From assembly GCF_002994745.2 (NCBI RefSeq), contig NC_037094.1, positions 66,246,989 to 66,310,988 of the forward strand: a DNA stretch of 64,000 nucleotides, given 5' to 3'. Positions within the stretch are counted from its first letter, which is position 1, and each line of letters begins with the position of its first letter. The translations under genes were made by a program, and so were the position numbers. Positions 34,783 through 45,830 of this stretch are shown here, in pieces. Source of the DNA: Rosa chinensis. Its lineage: Eukaryota > Streptophyta > Magnoliopsida > Rosales > Rosaceae. Under the pieces are notes generated by a model, which was not told the DNA's origin, ran no database searches, and was given only the letters and a program-made list of their open reading frames with translations.

Positions 34783-36769
34783 CTTGAACCAAACACATTT
34801 ATTTTGTTAGTGACGAAAATTAAGTAGATAGATAATGAACAAATGAAGCTTCAACAAATTGTATGAAAAAAAAATGAAGAAAGAATAAAATAAAAACCAA
34901 GCTTGAACAACACAGTGAAGAGGTAAGGATGGGAAATAAATACATATGATTAAGAACTACAGTTTCATATGTATCATTAGATCGTAGAATTACCAATTGT
35001 TTACCTCAAGAAAAGGGCATCTGCATCAAAGAATCCCTGAAGGACAGTGGCTAAATGAGTTCATTTTCACCATCACCTCCAGTCACAAAGAAGTAAAGGT
35101 CTTGGACAAACTTATATAAAACGTTGCACTTGAACATCATAACCTCCGCAGCAAAAGATACAATAGTAATTATGAAGACTGCAATTCTAGTGATATAACA
35201 TGACTTTTTGTAGCATATCAATAAAAGAAAATGAAAAAGAAAAAATCGGGGCACTGTATGTATTTCAATGATATCATTGTTGCATACCTTTTATCCATGC
35301 ATTTGTCTTTGGTCTTAATCAACATAGATTTTTCAAGCTAGCTTTGTAGCATTTGTTGGCCAATTATCAAAGTATGTAATACGCTTCCTTTCACAGTCTA
35401 GAAGAAGAATGTTCTTCTAGATGAAATAAAAATCGGGATCAGTATAATATGTGTAAGGATCAATCCAAATCCTATACACAATTAGCCTAATGGATCCATT
35501 CAATACATATCATATGCTCTATTTCAATGGCATCAAGCTTCTATTCATCATGGCAATCCAAATTCATACACCAAACAACGCTTACATACTATACCAAAAG
35601 TCTATCAGCTTCAAGCTAAAGTCTAATTGATCCTTGCCAGAATTCACAATAGCACTTTATCCTTGCATCTTAATTGTGATTGAACATTACTCACCATTTG
35701 TAAGGTGTCTAATTGATTTCAGAATCAGTGAAACCCCAAAATCAGCATAATTTCTCATACACATCAGTTGGTGACTTCAGGTATCAATTATCAAGCTTGT
35801 AAAGTACATGAAATCTGAAACTGGGGAACCACAAAAGGAATTTAAAATTCAAACTGAACTGTTTTGCTCCTAATAAAATGAAATACAAAGATCTGTTGTT
35901 GTGAACTCAAAATAATCACAGCTTAGTTCCTAATAAATTGCACTGAAGAAATCGATAGAGTTAATTCATGCAATACTTGTTTATATGAATGTATATGAAT
36001 GGACTGTACCCTTTACTGTTTGTACACAATTTCATACATTCATACTTGTTTTCCAAGAAGGCACACATATAAATGGACTGTACCTTTCTCTATCCAAGCA
36101 ATGAAATTTCTACTCGTGCAGGAAATGAAAAGCAGAAATTAGCAAGAAACATAAGAATACAAAAACGTGTGTTGGGAGAGAGGACTAAGTGAAACAAAAG
36201 AAAGCTCCTACAAAACCATCACTGGAAAAAGTAACAAACAGAAAGAATTACTATACCTACGCATCTATATTCGCAGCTGAAACAACTGTGTAACATGTCA
36301 AGATCTTAATTTTTAGCCTTAAAAGATGCTTCTAAGTTTTAAAAAGAAACTTCAGAACCATGAACTGTGGTGTATTAAAATGTAACCCAATTGATAAAGA
36401 AGCAAGTGCAAAATGAACTGGAGCGAAAGAGGAGTTGAGGGAGGGGGAAAGATCTCATCGACCTTTGGCTAGAAAATCCAGAAAGAAAACCGAATCAAAA
36501 TTAGATCTTGAGCCCTAAACAGACCCAAACGAAATCTACCCAAATCAAATCAAATTGGCACAATACCAAATTAAATGAAAGATCAACACAATCGATCAGC
36601 ATATGAGAGACAACTGGCAATAAAAAATCGCATAATCGGTCGGGTACAACAGAACTTCAGATTAAAAGAAATCTAGGGGTTTTAGAGTTTCGAAAAAATC
36701 ACCTTATTCTCTCTGACGATTCTTTCGGACCTCGACTATGTCTTGTTCAAGGCGCTGCGGAGCTTGGGC

Positions 36770-36808
<39 letters not shown>

Positions 36809-36960
36809 CTTGGCATGGGCGAGCTTGGGTGAGAAGAGAGACAGAGAGAGAGTTTGGGCGTGATAGAGATAAAGAGCGAGAGCACTTGGCATGGGCGAGC
36901 TTGGGCAAGAAGAGAGACAGAGAGAGTTTGGGTGTGATAGAGATAGAGCGTTGGGTGAGA
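36770..36960. repeat. GA-rich minisatellite near the CACTA right end
   Basis: About three diverged copies of a 60-100-bp unit containing 'cttggcatgggcgagcttgg' and '(ga)n gagtttggg.gtgatagaga'. The Ser-Leu-rich open frame on the minus strand comes from the GA tract. It may be the CT-rich leader of the captured gene. Confidence 0.6.
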
Positions 36961-37660
36961 GAGGTTATTTAGGGCTGCAGATCGGGATGTTAGTGAGGGA
37001 AATAGAAGCAAGTTTTGCGACAGCAAGAGAAAAAAGCGTAGCAATTCATTATAAAGTTACTACGGTAAAAATTTTCCGTCGCAAATGATAAAACTTAATC
37101 GCGACGGAACATTTTCCGTAGCAATAAGGTCTCAATTGCGACGGCAACCGTTGCTGAAGTAAAAAAGCGAAGCAATTGCAATTTTTTTTAGTAGTGTTGG
37201 TTTGGAAGAGCAAGTGAAGAAACCTCGGAAATGGAAGTCTCAGGGGGACAAAATTGGTGATACTGGAGCTATAGCGAATGCCATTGACACGGGGATTTCT
37301 GAGGTGGATGGTGTGGTGAAGGAAGGAGTTATGGAAGGGGAGTCTCCTCCTCTTATTCTCATGCTATTTAATTTTATTTTTAGGTCGCAAGGATCAATTC
37401 CTCTGAGGGTTCATTTTACTCTTTGCTTCGGAGGTTTATGATCTTTGTTTGGAATAATGGTGCTTAATCTCCTTAAAAGGTGGGTGTACTAGGGGTTTCC
37501 TGGGTCTTATTCTTGTGTAGAATAGGTTTTTAATGGTTTCCTATGGAACGATTCTGTCTGTTGACCCAATAGGGGTGTTTCGTTTTTGTACTGCTTGCTG
37601 AATATATTTAATGGGCTGACCTCTTTTCATCAAAAAAAAAAAAAAACTTATGAATTTCTC

Positions 37661-38670
37661 CATTACCAATAAGATAATTGATTCTATTACCTAATACCCA
37701 ATTAAGCTGTTTTTATTATTTTTTTATTTCTATTTTTAGGACTATTTTGTCATCTCCCCCTTTCTCACATAGAGATAAAGTGGGAGAGAGAGAGAGTAGG
37801 GTCATCGAAGAGTTTGCCAGAACCTCACCGGACTTTGCCGAAGGTCGTCGAACTTCATCTGAGATCCCTAAAGAGGTCATCGGAGATCTCATAGGTCACC
37901 AGAGATTTTATTGCCCCCAATTTTATTCGAGGGCAATAAAACCAATAACATTTGGGTTAGGGAGGGATCATCATTAAGCTGGGTCGGGCAAGGCCTTAAC
38001 GTGTTTATGCAATTTTATGGGCCGGGTAGGGCTTTTTCTGAAAAGTCAAAGCCTAGGCCCAGCCCTAGGCCTAAGACCTGGCGGGTTTTTTTGGGCCGGG
38101 CTACCTAAATAGGCCCAGGCTGGGAATGATATTAAGCATGAGCCATTATTAATTTTGAAACACCCGGGAAATTAAGAAAGAAACTAAAAACCCATTAAAG
38201 GGATCATTATATATATGTGGGGTATGTTTTTCCATAATTGTGGTTAAAAATGTTAGGCATTAAATAATGGTTGAAATACATGTTGTCCAACTTTGAAAAT
38301 ACCTAGTATCTATATGTACATATATAAATTTGGGCTTAAAACCTTTGCCCAAAAATTGACATGATTTATCAAAATAAATCATCTAAAGAACATGCACCTG
38401 AAGTATAATTCATTGAATTTATTAATCTCCAACAACACCAAGTATAAAGCCAGTAATATAGTAAGTGGCTACAAGCAACTAAAGACTCAATATGAGTAAG
38501 GGTCAGCCGACCGGGCCTTATTCGGACTTTGGGTAGGCCTGAGCTTTGAATCCTCGGCCCTAGCCTTGAATTATGCCCACATGGGCCAGGCCGAAACAGA
38601 CTTTTCTTCTAGTAGGGCTAAGCTTTTCTTCGATGGGCTAGGGAGTTTTTGCAGGCCTGCGGGTCAAATA
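37661..38670. other. Transposon-derived intergenic DNA
   Basis: GC-rich blocks with 'gggccggg', 'cctaggcccag' and 'ggcctgagc' vocabulary (37970-38120, 38500-38670), similar to 21800-22140. No gene recognised. Confidence 0.35.
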
Positions 38671-38689
38671 ATGATACCTAAATTGAGTG

Positions 38690-39420
38690 TTGGGAAGGGG
38701 GACTAATCTTCCTAAAATTAAACATATAAAATTTTAATTGAGGAAGAAGATAAGGAGATTACATCAATTAAAAACCTTTTATTTGGGGGGGGGGAATAAA
38801 TTTTGGGCATTGGGAAGGGGGACTAATATCCCTAAAATTAAATAGATAAAACTGAGGAAGAACATGGGAAGATTACATTAATTCAAAACTTTTTATTAGG
38901 GGGCAATAAATTTTGAGCATTGGGAATGAGGACTAATATCCCTAAAATTAGACAAATAAAACTTTGGTCGAGGAAGAACATGAGAAAATTAGATTTGGGG
39001 GGGGGGGGGGGGGGGCAATAAATTTTGGGCATTGAGAAGGGGGACTAATATCCCTAAAATTAAATAGATAAAACTTTGATTGAGGAAGAACATGGGAAGA
39101 TTACATTAATTCAAAACTTTTTATTAGGGGCAATAAATTTTGAGCATTGGGAATGAGGACTAATATCCCTAAAATTAGACAAATAAAACTTTGGTCGAGG
39201 AAGAACATGAGGAAATTAGATCAATTCAAAACATTTTATTGGGGGGCAATAAAAGTTTATTGGAGGGCAATAAAACCAATAAAATTTGGTCATTGGGAAG
39301 ATGGACTAATCTCTCTAAAATTAGACAAATAAAACTTTGATTGTGGAATAATATGAGGAGACTACATAAATTCAATTTTTATTAGCAGGACAATAAAATC
39401 AATAAAAATGCTTTCCATAC
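38690..39420. repeat. Tandem repeat, about six copies of 110-150 bp
   Basis: The unit 'attgggaagggggactaata' + 'tccctaaaatta' + 'ataaaactttg' + 'gaggaagaacatg' + 'attaggg(g)caataaatttt' recurs with starts near 38690, 38811, 38919, 39032, 39147 and 39293. G-runs inside the units expand to long homopolymers at about 38997-39014 and 39456-39473. Confidence 0.88.
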
Positions 39421-39479
39421 ACATATCCACCAAAAGAACACACATTGGAATCAAGGGGGGGGGGGGGGGGGGGAGAGAG

Positions 39480-40790
39480 AGAGAGAGATATCATGGCACA
39501 ATGTGTAGAACCCAATACTTCATTGAAAGATATCCATGGTTATTGACACCTGTATATATGAAGTATTGAACCCCAAAGGCCCAAGCTCATGTCTGCTATT
39601 CTCGTTCAACCTTATTTGTAGCATGCTTTCCTTGTTCTTTCAAGATATATGGCTACACCTAAATACAATCACTATGTGGAAAGTTAATTGATGAAAGGTA
39701 AAGCGCTAAGTGGTGCTGCAATACCAACACATATAGGTGAGATATCGGAACAAACCGGTGGGATCCCTCAAGTTCGTAATCTATAATTTTTCTCCCATGC
39801 ATGTTTGATCTTGCTGCGACACTATCAACTAAGATGATGCCAAGGACGGCGTGCCATTCAAATTCTGTGGTGTTGGTGGCGGCGGCGGTGGCGGATCCTC
39901 TATGCCGTAGGTGAGCGTGAAATGGAAGATCTTCCATCCCAATTCCTAAGACATTGTGATCGGACGGCACTCAAGCTCTCCATTTGATCTAATTGGACAA
40001 CTGGAAGTCAACTCGACTATCATTTGGTTGAGAAAATGTTCAAGGCTTGATCTTGAAGATGAAACAGAGGAAAATATGAGTCTTTTTATGGAGTTGGTGA
40101 TAGAGATGAGCTTGGATTTAGGTCAGAAATAGGGTTTTAAGGTGAGAGTCATTGTGGTTTTGCTAGAGCTTCGACGTTAATATCTCGGCGAGAGCCAAGG
40201 GAGATGAGAGTGCAATTGAATCTGAGTGGCCAATTGTAATTTAATTATTGAGCTGAGCCGAAAAGTGATTTTTTGTCTTTAAATGAGGTGAGTGAGAATT
40301 CCAGTTAGTTGGTGGGGTGAGTGGGAGTGTTTTGGTTAAAATTTAGACATTCGGTCAAGAGCCCTCATAGAAAATTGTGAGTCTTGTTTTCTAAGCTACA
40401 TACTTTCATTGCGAACTGAACCTTGCAAATTCGAAATCTTATAGCATATGTCAAAGAAGGGAGTACTATGAAATTCATGTTTTTAGAGATTGTATTGGCA
40501 GTTTGGTATTGCAACTTCATTGTGCTCTGTGTCAAGAATTTCTCATTGAGACCATTTTTAGGTATAGGGTCTTGGGACACATGAGAGTTGGAAAGCCGGT
40601 AAAAGGGCAATTTATAGATAGAGTTGAAGAATGAATTAAATTGTTGAACAACTTTACTTTAAGAGGTGCAAGACCAAATCTCAACAAGTAAAAGACGCCT
40701 ATTGATTTCTAATAAGACTTTTGTAAAGACGATGATAAAAGAATATGATAAGATATATCTTTATAAGTTACAAAAGGCAAAATATGGTGT
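39480..40790. other. Intergenic, possible gene fragments
   Basis: A minus-strand open frame at 39970-39659 has codon-like composition (a GC-rich 'ccgccgccgccacc' stretch) but no family signature and no supporting exon structure. I leave it uncalled. Confidence 0.3.
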
Positions 40791-42500
40791 TTGTTAGCCA
40801 AACAGCCACCCTCAAGTATAAGGGCTATAAGTAATAGTATAGGGATTTAAGAAAGGTTGTCGAACCCACGAGGATTGGATTCCTTTCACTAGTTAGGGTG
40901 TGAACCTAAGGAGAGCTAGAATATGCAAATGTACAATCACAAATCTAGAATCACAAGGAAATCTAGGCTCATGGTGAGTATGTGCAAGATGGAGTAGTGA
41001 TTTGATTTTGGTTTTTGAATATTGTTTTGAATTGAAAATAACCAGATGCTCAAATGTAAACTAAACTAGTGATCAAATGGATGAAAGTTAGGATTTAGAT
41101 TGTCTACCACTAACCCCCCTTACAAGAATTGATGCATTTCAATATGAATGATGCTAAATTAATTAACCAATTTCTCTCCTTGTATCCCTCTCAGGTATGA
41201 CAAGGGACATGCTCCTTTTGTGATATCAAGCAACCCCTCTCGGGTTTAGCACTTAACTACTTAAGTCATGCATTTCAATCCAGTTAGGTATCTAGTGTAT
41301 AAAGTTTGGAGATAAAGAAATCATGCAAACCAACCAATCTTATCTCTAAGTGATTACAATTCACAACCCCTATATGCACACCTAGTGTGCTTTCATGCTT
41401 TAACATTCAAAGGTTACCAAGCTCTAAACATTATATCATGACATAGCAAACACACATACTCAAAGTGGTAAAGTCTAAGCATATGCATTCAACTCCTGAA
41501 CTAACATATAGGCATATTAAAGAAAATTGCATCACATAATATTATAACATCAATTCATATAAGATTGGTTAGGGCTTTCAACCCTAGCCCCAACATAGTA
41601 CTACTCACTCATAATTACATATAATAACTTTATAATCAAACTAAACACCAAAATATAATCTAGAGTAAAAGTGATAGAGTTGGTTTAGTGGTGTGTTGGA
41701 TGGTCCCCAAGCTCACATCTTGGTGGTGATGGTGGTGGTGGTGATTCCCTCTCCTTCTTGCTCTTCAAGTTTTGATGATAAAAGATAGTGAAGCTTGTAT
41801 TATGTATTGTGTGAATAGGTGGAGTAGGTGGAGAAAATGATGATAGAAAAGAGAGTGGAGAAATGATGTAGTAGTGGTGGTGTTAATGGAGGTAATGGAT
41901 AAGAAATGGTGGTGGTGATGGAGGAGATAGAGTAGTATGGGTTTAGATTTTGGGAGGTGGATATGGAGGTTTTATGACGAAGATGTAATGGGATGGAATG
42001 GGTGATGCCTTCTTCCTTGAGAGAATGGGTGCTTAAATCAAAAGGGAGCAGCTCAAGTGTGAAAATGGTGTTGTGAAGCAAAAGGGAGCAGCTCAAGCCT
42101 TGTAAGAAGCATGGAGGTGGAGTATATGAGTGGTAATAGATCCCAAAATCAAGGGAAAATGGCATGGGAGTGATGGTATAGGTTGGAGTAGGAAATGATG
42201 AGTGAGGGATGATGATTAAGCCTAAAACATGATAGATATTAGAGTGTTGATGATGATGGACTTTTGGATAATAGGGAGTGTTTGGTTGAATTGGAACCAA
42301 AAGGTTTTGGAATTTGGTTAAGATAGAATTATAGTGAATGGATGTAATGGAATAGATGCTATGGTACTCATCCTCTTTGCTCCTCTATAAATGTGGCCGG
42401 AAAATACACGGCACCACCGTGAGTGGTGGTGCGCTGCCTCTTGTGCTACCAAAAGTGGTGGTGCACGGAAAATTTGCAGGAATTTCACTTTTTTCTCCTC
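40790..42500 (-). mobile_element. LTR-retrotransposon remnant
   Basis: 40855-40885 ('aggttgtcgaacccacgagg' region) resembles, in minus orientation, the border of plant Ty3/gypsy LTRs. It is followed by long low-complexity AT- and TGG-rich DNA. No gag-pol domains. The open frame at 42300-41800 is a His/Pro/Ser-rich reading of GGT-GAT repeats. Confidence 0.35.
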
Positions 42501-43110
42501 TTGTCAAGATTTTCTACAAAACATAGAATTTGATTAGTCAACATTAAATTGGACTTTAGAACAAGTAATTTCCATGTTTTAGGGCATAAATATGTATATG
42601 AATTATGATCCAACAGTGTTTCAATTCATACTTTTAGAATTGTCATTTGAAACTCACTACTTACTAGACCTCACACTTACTTTTACCAATACCTAATATG
42701 CTAATTACACCTCCCTAATTTTTCCAAAATGTCCTCAGCTCCTAATTTTCCAATATCGAACTATCTTTAGTTATCATTCTGTTCTTCAACTTCTATTCCC
42801 TAAACCCTTCTTTTGAGAAAATTTCCAAAAGAGTTCTCAAAATTCCATAACAGTTTGCAAAATTGGGGAATATCATGGTTTGGTTCTCAATTATTAAGTT
42901 GTCACTCTTTTCCATAGATTTTAATCCATAAATTAGGGTTTAATGTTGCAGGAGATGGAGAACGAAATTAGATGGAGAGCAAAATTATGAGTTCTTAAGA
43001 TTTTAGAAATATTATAAAAAGGACTTTGAATCTTTGAATATGGCAAAGGAATACGTTTAATTTCTTGAAAGAATGGAAGAAAGGAATATGATGTGCCATT
43101 TCATTAGTTT
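42500..43110. other. AT-rich intergenic DNA
   Basis: No feature recognised. Confidence 0.35.
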
Positions 43111-43925
43111 AAGGAATGTAAAAACCCTATTGCTCTCTCTATGGAGAACGAACGAAGAGAGTTAGCCAGTCTGAGGACAACTTTTAGTGATTTCCTTCTT
43201 GTCCGGTGGTGTCGCCGACATGGTGATGCTGCTGGCACCGGACGGGTGATGGAAGGAATATGGTCCATTGACCTCTGATTTTGCTTTGCTTGCGGCTTGG
43301 CAGCGAGGGTTTTCAGATTTGTTCGGGTCGAAGCGGCAGAAGACTAGCTTCATGCTCGCTAATTTAGAAAAACGAGGGCAACGACAGAATGGGTTCGATC
43401 CAAGATGATGGTGGCGGCTATGTGGGCACCGTTGGTGAGGCTTCTTGTGGATTGGATGTAAGGGGATTCGTCCCTGGATCTACCTATGGTGCAGGGGACC
43501 TCTTGATGGCGGCACATGACGGTGGTCTTTCTTAAGGCAGGATGACAGCTCGTGGTGGTGGTCTACGGCGGGGTGGGCAGCTGGCGGCGTATAAGCGATA
43601 TGTAAACTGTGGAGATCGGATGAAGCTAGGTTTCGTTGCTGGACCTAGGGCTTGGAAGTTCGGGTCTTGGGCTTCTAACCACTCTTATGCACCTATGTAT
43701 GGCCCAAATTTAGGTTTTATTTTTTAGACTTAGCCTATTTATAATGTTTTTTTTTTCATAGTGTATAAGCTTGCTTTTAAATAAGTGAGCACTAGTTGTT
43801 AATGAGTGGTGTTAGCATGTCACGTCCTAAACTTGCCCATAGAGTTGGCAAGGGAAGGTATGCGTGCCATTCTGGCTTGAGTTGATGAGAATTGATTTGA
43901 TTCAAAAAAAAAAAAAATTTGAATC
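43110..43925 (+). mobile_element. Retroposon-like segment ending in poly-A
   Basis: Starts near 'aaaaccctattgctctctct', much like the start of the 17919-18807 element ('aaaaccctagagagagag'). It has a GC-rich body with GGT-rich text and an AT-rich tail ending in a run of A at about 43905-43918. Target duplication not found. Confidence 0.35.
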
Positions 43926-44123
43926 GATAACGCCAATTATCACTTGAAAAAAAAAAAGTTCAAATGTCAATTTAAGAGATATGAATAGAAGCACCCAGAA
44001 AAATAATGTGTTTTGTTTTATTGATAGGTTACAATTTGCATCTCAACATAAAATAAAATAAATAAAGTTCAACAAAATATAAACAGCTTCTTCATTCTAT
44101 GTTGCTGTTGCATATGGTTGGTT

Positions 44124-44654
44124 TTATCTTCTCAAAATCAGCTCTCTCTCTCTCTCTCTCTTTCCTTCCTTCTTGCAAGCACTGGCTACACTGCATATGG
44201 TCGACATCGCATAGATTCCGACGATTATATACCAAAAATATTCAGGCGAGCTACAATATATATGAATAAAGACCAGAAGTCGCTCAAAGAACAATGAAGC
44301 ATAATCTTCCACCCACTGCAATTGATATAAACCATATATAATTAGTTTCAAGACAAAATTAACAAGTGGTATATAATTGAAAGTGAAGTAGTAAAATAAC
44401 TAGCATATACTTACATCCACTTGGTACTCGATGTCATCCGGAATTAGCCATAGGTATAAGAATCTTAATAGAGTACAAAACGTCGTGAGGGTGCCCATTG
44501 CCAGAAGAGCCCCCATCGTGGAGGTGCCGCCAGGGAATATAAAGCGATGGTTTATTAGCAGACGCCACACTGCAAGGTTCTCAATTATGAGGAGGGCAAT
44601 CTCCAAGTGGATCAATTTGAACCTTGTATTGGTCTTTTCCTTCTGAACTGCCAT
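44124..44654 (-). CDS. Small four-helix-type membrane protein, two exons
   Basis: Exons 44654-44415 and 44315-44124 join in phase 0 through a consensus donor (GTGGAT|GTAAGT) and acceptor (ATTGCAG|TGG), giving 143 residues. Hydrophobic stretches: about residues 18-32 (LEIALLIIENLAVW), 44-70 (TMGALLAMGTLTTFC and LLRFLYLWLI), 90-100 (LLVFIHIY) and 105-125 (YFWYIIVGIYAMSTI). The C-terminus is basic (KKEGKRERERELILRR), partly encoded by a GA tract. A TATA-like element ('tatatttata', plus strand 44734-44743) lies about 80 bp upstream. I do not recognise the family. The clean exon join supports a real gene. Confidence 0.6.
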
Positions 44655-44849
44655 TGTTGCCGGTTAGCTAGTACGAAACATGTGTCGGCCTATCTAGGGT
44701 TTAGGAGGTATGATGATATAGGCCTTGCCCGGCTCTATATTTATAGCCAAGCTACTACAGGTACTCCTTACCGCATCAAATATGGATAAAGTTTCACAAA
44801 CATAGACGGAGTCCAAATCCGAATAGACCTCTGCTATCTTCTTTGGTTT

Positions 44850-45075
44850 AATATTTGGTCTGCCATGTCGCTTCTTTGGTTTTAGGGCTTGATTCTAAAA
44901 GGTACGATGTGCCGGGGGTGTGCTGAGTAGCTTGTTCTTTGTTAATATATCCCTAGTGTTAGTGGACTTTGCGTAACAACTCTTTCTGAGTACTATTAGA
45001 AATGTGTCGTTATTGTACTGCTTGTTCAATTTTATAAAGGGATGACTTTTTCAACTAAAAAAATCTTTTTTAACC
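44850..45075 (+). mobile_element. LINE 3'-end remnant
   Basis: The tail 'ttgtactgcttgttcaattt' followed by 'ataaagggatgac' and A-rich text resembles the 3' UTR of the LINE near 37590-37631 ('ttgtactgcttgctgaatat' then 'gggctgacc'). Confidence 0.5.
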
Positions 45076-45830
45076 CTTATTCAATCCATAATATGTTACA
45101 AGTTTTATTTCCTGAAACAAATGGGACACATTGTTACTGCCCCATAGCTTCGAGCAAATTGATAATGGGATACCTAGCTAACTAGTAGAGAAGTATGTAG
45201 CAAAACGAAATTTATTTATTTATTTGAATAACATAATTTATTTTATTAGAAAATGAAAGTTTTGGATTAAAAATCAAAAGGACTTTGATAGCTACTAATT
45301 CAGTTTTGGGTAGGGATAATTAAGCGGCTTTCTTTGGGATTAAATCACATGCAGTGGAGACTCGAAAACTCATAGTTGATAGACATTTCCCTCAATGATG
45401 AAGTTATAACGCCTGAATATGCACACAGTGGAAAGTTCTACGGTACATCATTGCACACCGTATTCATAAGATCTTCCTGCATCTTATAAAGTACACTGTT
45501 TCTTAAACTGAGAGTATATTTACAGTAGCTACACTAACAGTATACACTAGTAGTACAGCCTATAGTCTACATGCTAATTGTTCTCATCCAGTGTTCTGTA
45601 TTTCCCAATTTAGTAACTCAGTAGAGCTGAAGGCTCCATCTCTTCTTAAATATAATGAAAGAGCAAGTGCTATCAGAGAGGAGGTCATGGCAATCCAATT
45701 TTGACAATTGGGTTTCTCCCATTACTTCATTGGAACATTTCATCCTCGTTCAGTTGATAGGTATGCTGCTTATGGGGGATAAATATGTAATCCAGGCAGC
45801 TTAATCTGAATTTCTAATTAGGCAAAAAGA
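45076..45830. other. Intergenic / PPR gene 3' flank
   Basis: No other gene recognised. It should hold the 3' UTR of the minus-strand PPR gene. Confidence 0.35.

Larger units (their letters stand above)
31228..37196. mobile_element. CACTA (En/Spm-type) element, 5.97 kb, non-autonomous
   Basis: Ends are CACTACTAAAAA.. and ..TTTTTAGTAGTG, with a 3-bp target duplication TTG (31225-31227; 37197-37199). Both subterminal zones are packed with direct and inverted TTTGCGACGG units (at least ten in 31255-31525; several in 37065-37165), typical of transposase-binding arrays in CACTA elements. No transposase frame was found in the interior, which instead has exon-like blocks on the minus strand and a GA-rich repeat at 36770-36960. 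Confidence 0.92.
29920..37441 (+). pseudogene. LINE ORF1 (DUF4283 + zinc knuckle), interrupted
   Basis: The ATG at 29920 opens a frame running to about 30700 with a DUF4283-type N-terminal domain (WYMVGRLLGPK, GSPWFYRNKMLML, VKGLPVGRRNKAILTLIG) and a CCHC-4 zinc knuckle, CKDCGLFEHDVMGC (C-x2-C-x4-H-x4-C). Near 30690-30740 the frame shifts to one that continues to 31198, lysine-rich at the end. A further frame resumes across the CACTA target site: joining 31227 to 37200 gives an uninterrupted reading (RVLG / LEEQVKKPRKWKSQGD) to about 37441. The CACTA therefore landed in coding sequence. The protein would bind RNA in the retroelement particle. The frameshifts show it is dead. Confidence 0.8.
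29830..37646 (+). mobile_element. ORF1-only LINE (1.85 kb) split by a CACTA element
   Basis: A target duplication AACTTATGAATTTCTC lies at 29814-29829 and again at 37645-37660, where it runs into a poly-A tail (37632-37646). That is the footprint of LINE insertion. Removing the nested CACTA (31228-37196) leaves about 1.85 kb: a leader, one gag-like ORF1, a 3' UTR and the A tail. There is no endonuclease or reverse transcriptase frame. The element therefore had to use another LINE's machinery. Confidence 0.85.

Noticed and set aside
38690..39420. CRISPR array
   Set aside because: The units are contiguous diverged tandem repeats without unique spacers, and the setting is a plant nuclear genome.
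41800..42300. 166-residue minus-strand frame as a gene
   Set aside because: His/Pro/Ser/Thr-rich reading of GGT/GAT/AGT low-complexity DNA inside retroelement debris; no family signature.
43162..43353. 63-residue minus-strand frame with basic N-terminus
   Set aside because: Too short, no homology recognised, and it lies in a probable retroposon.
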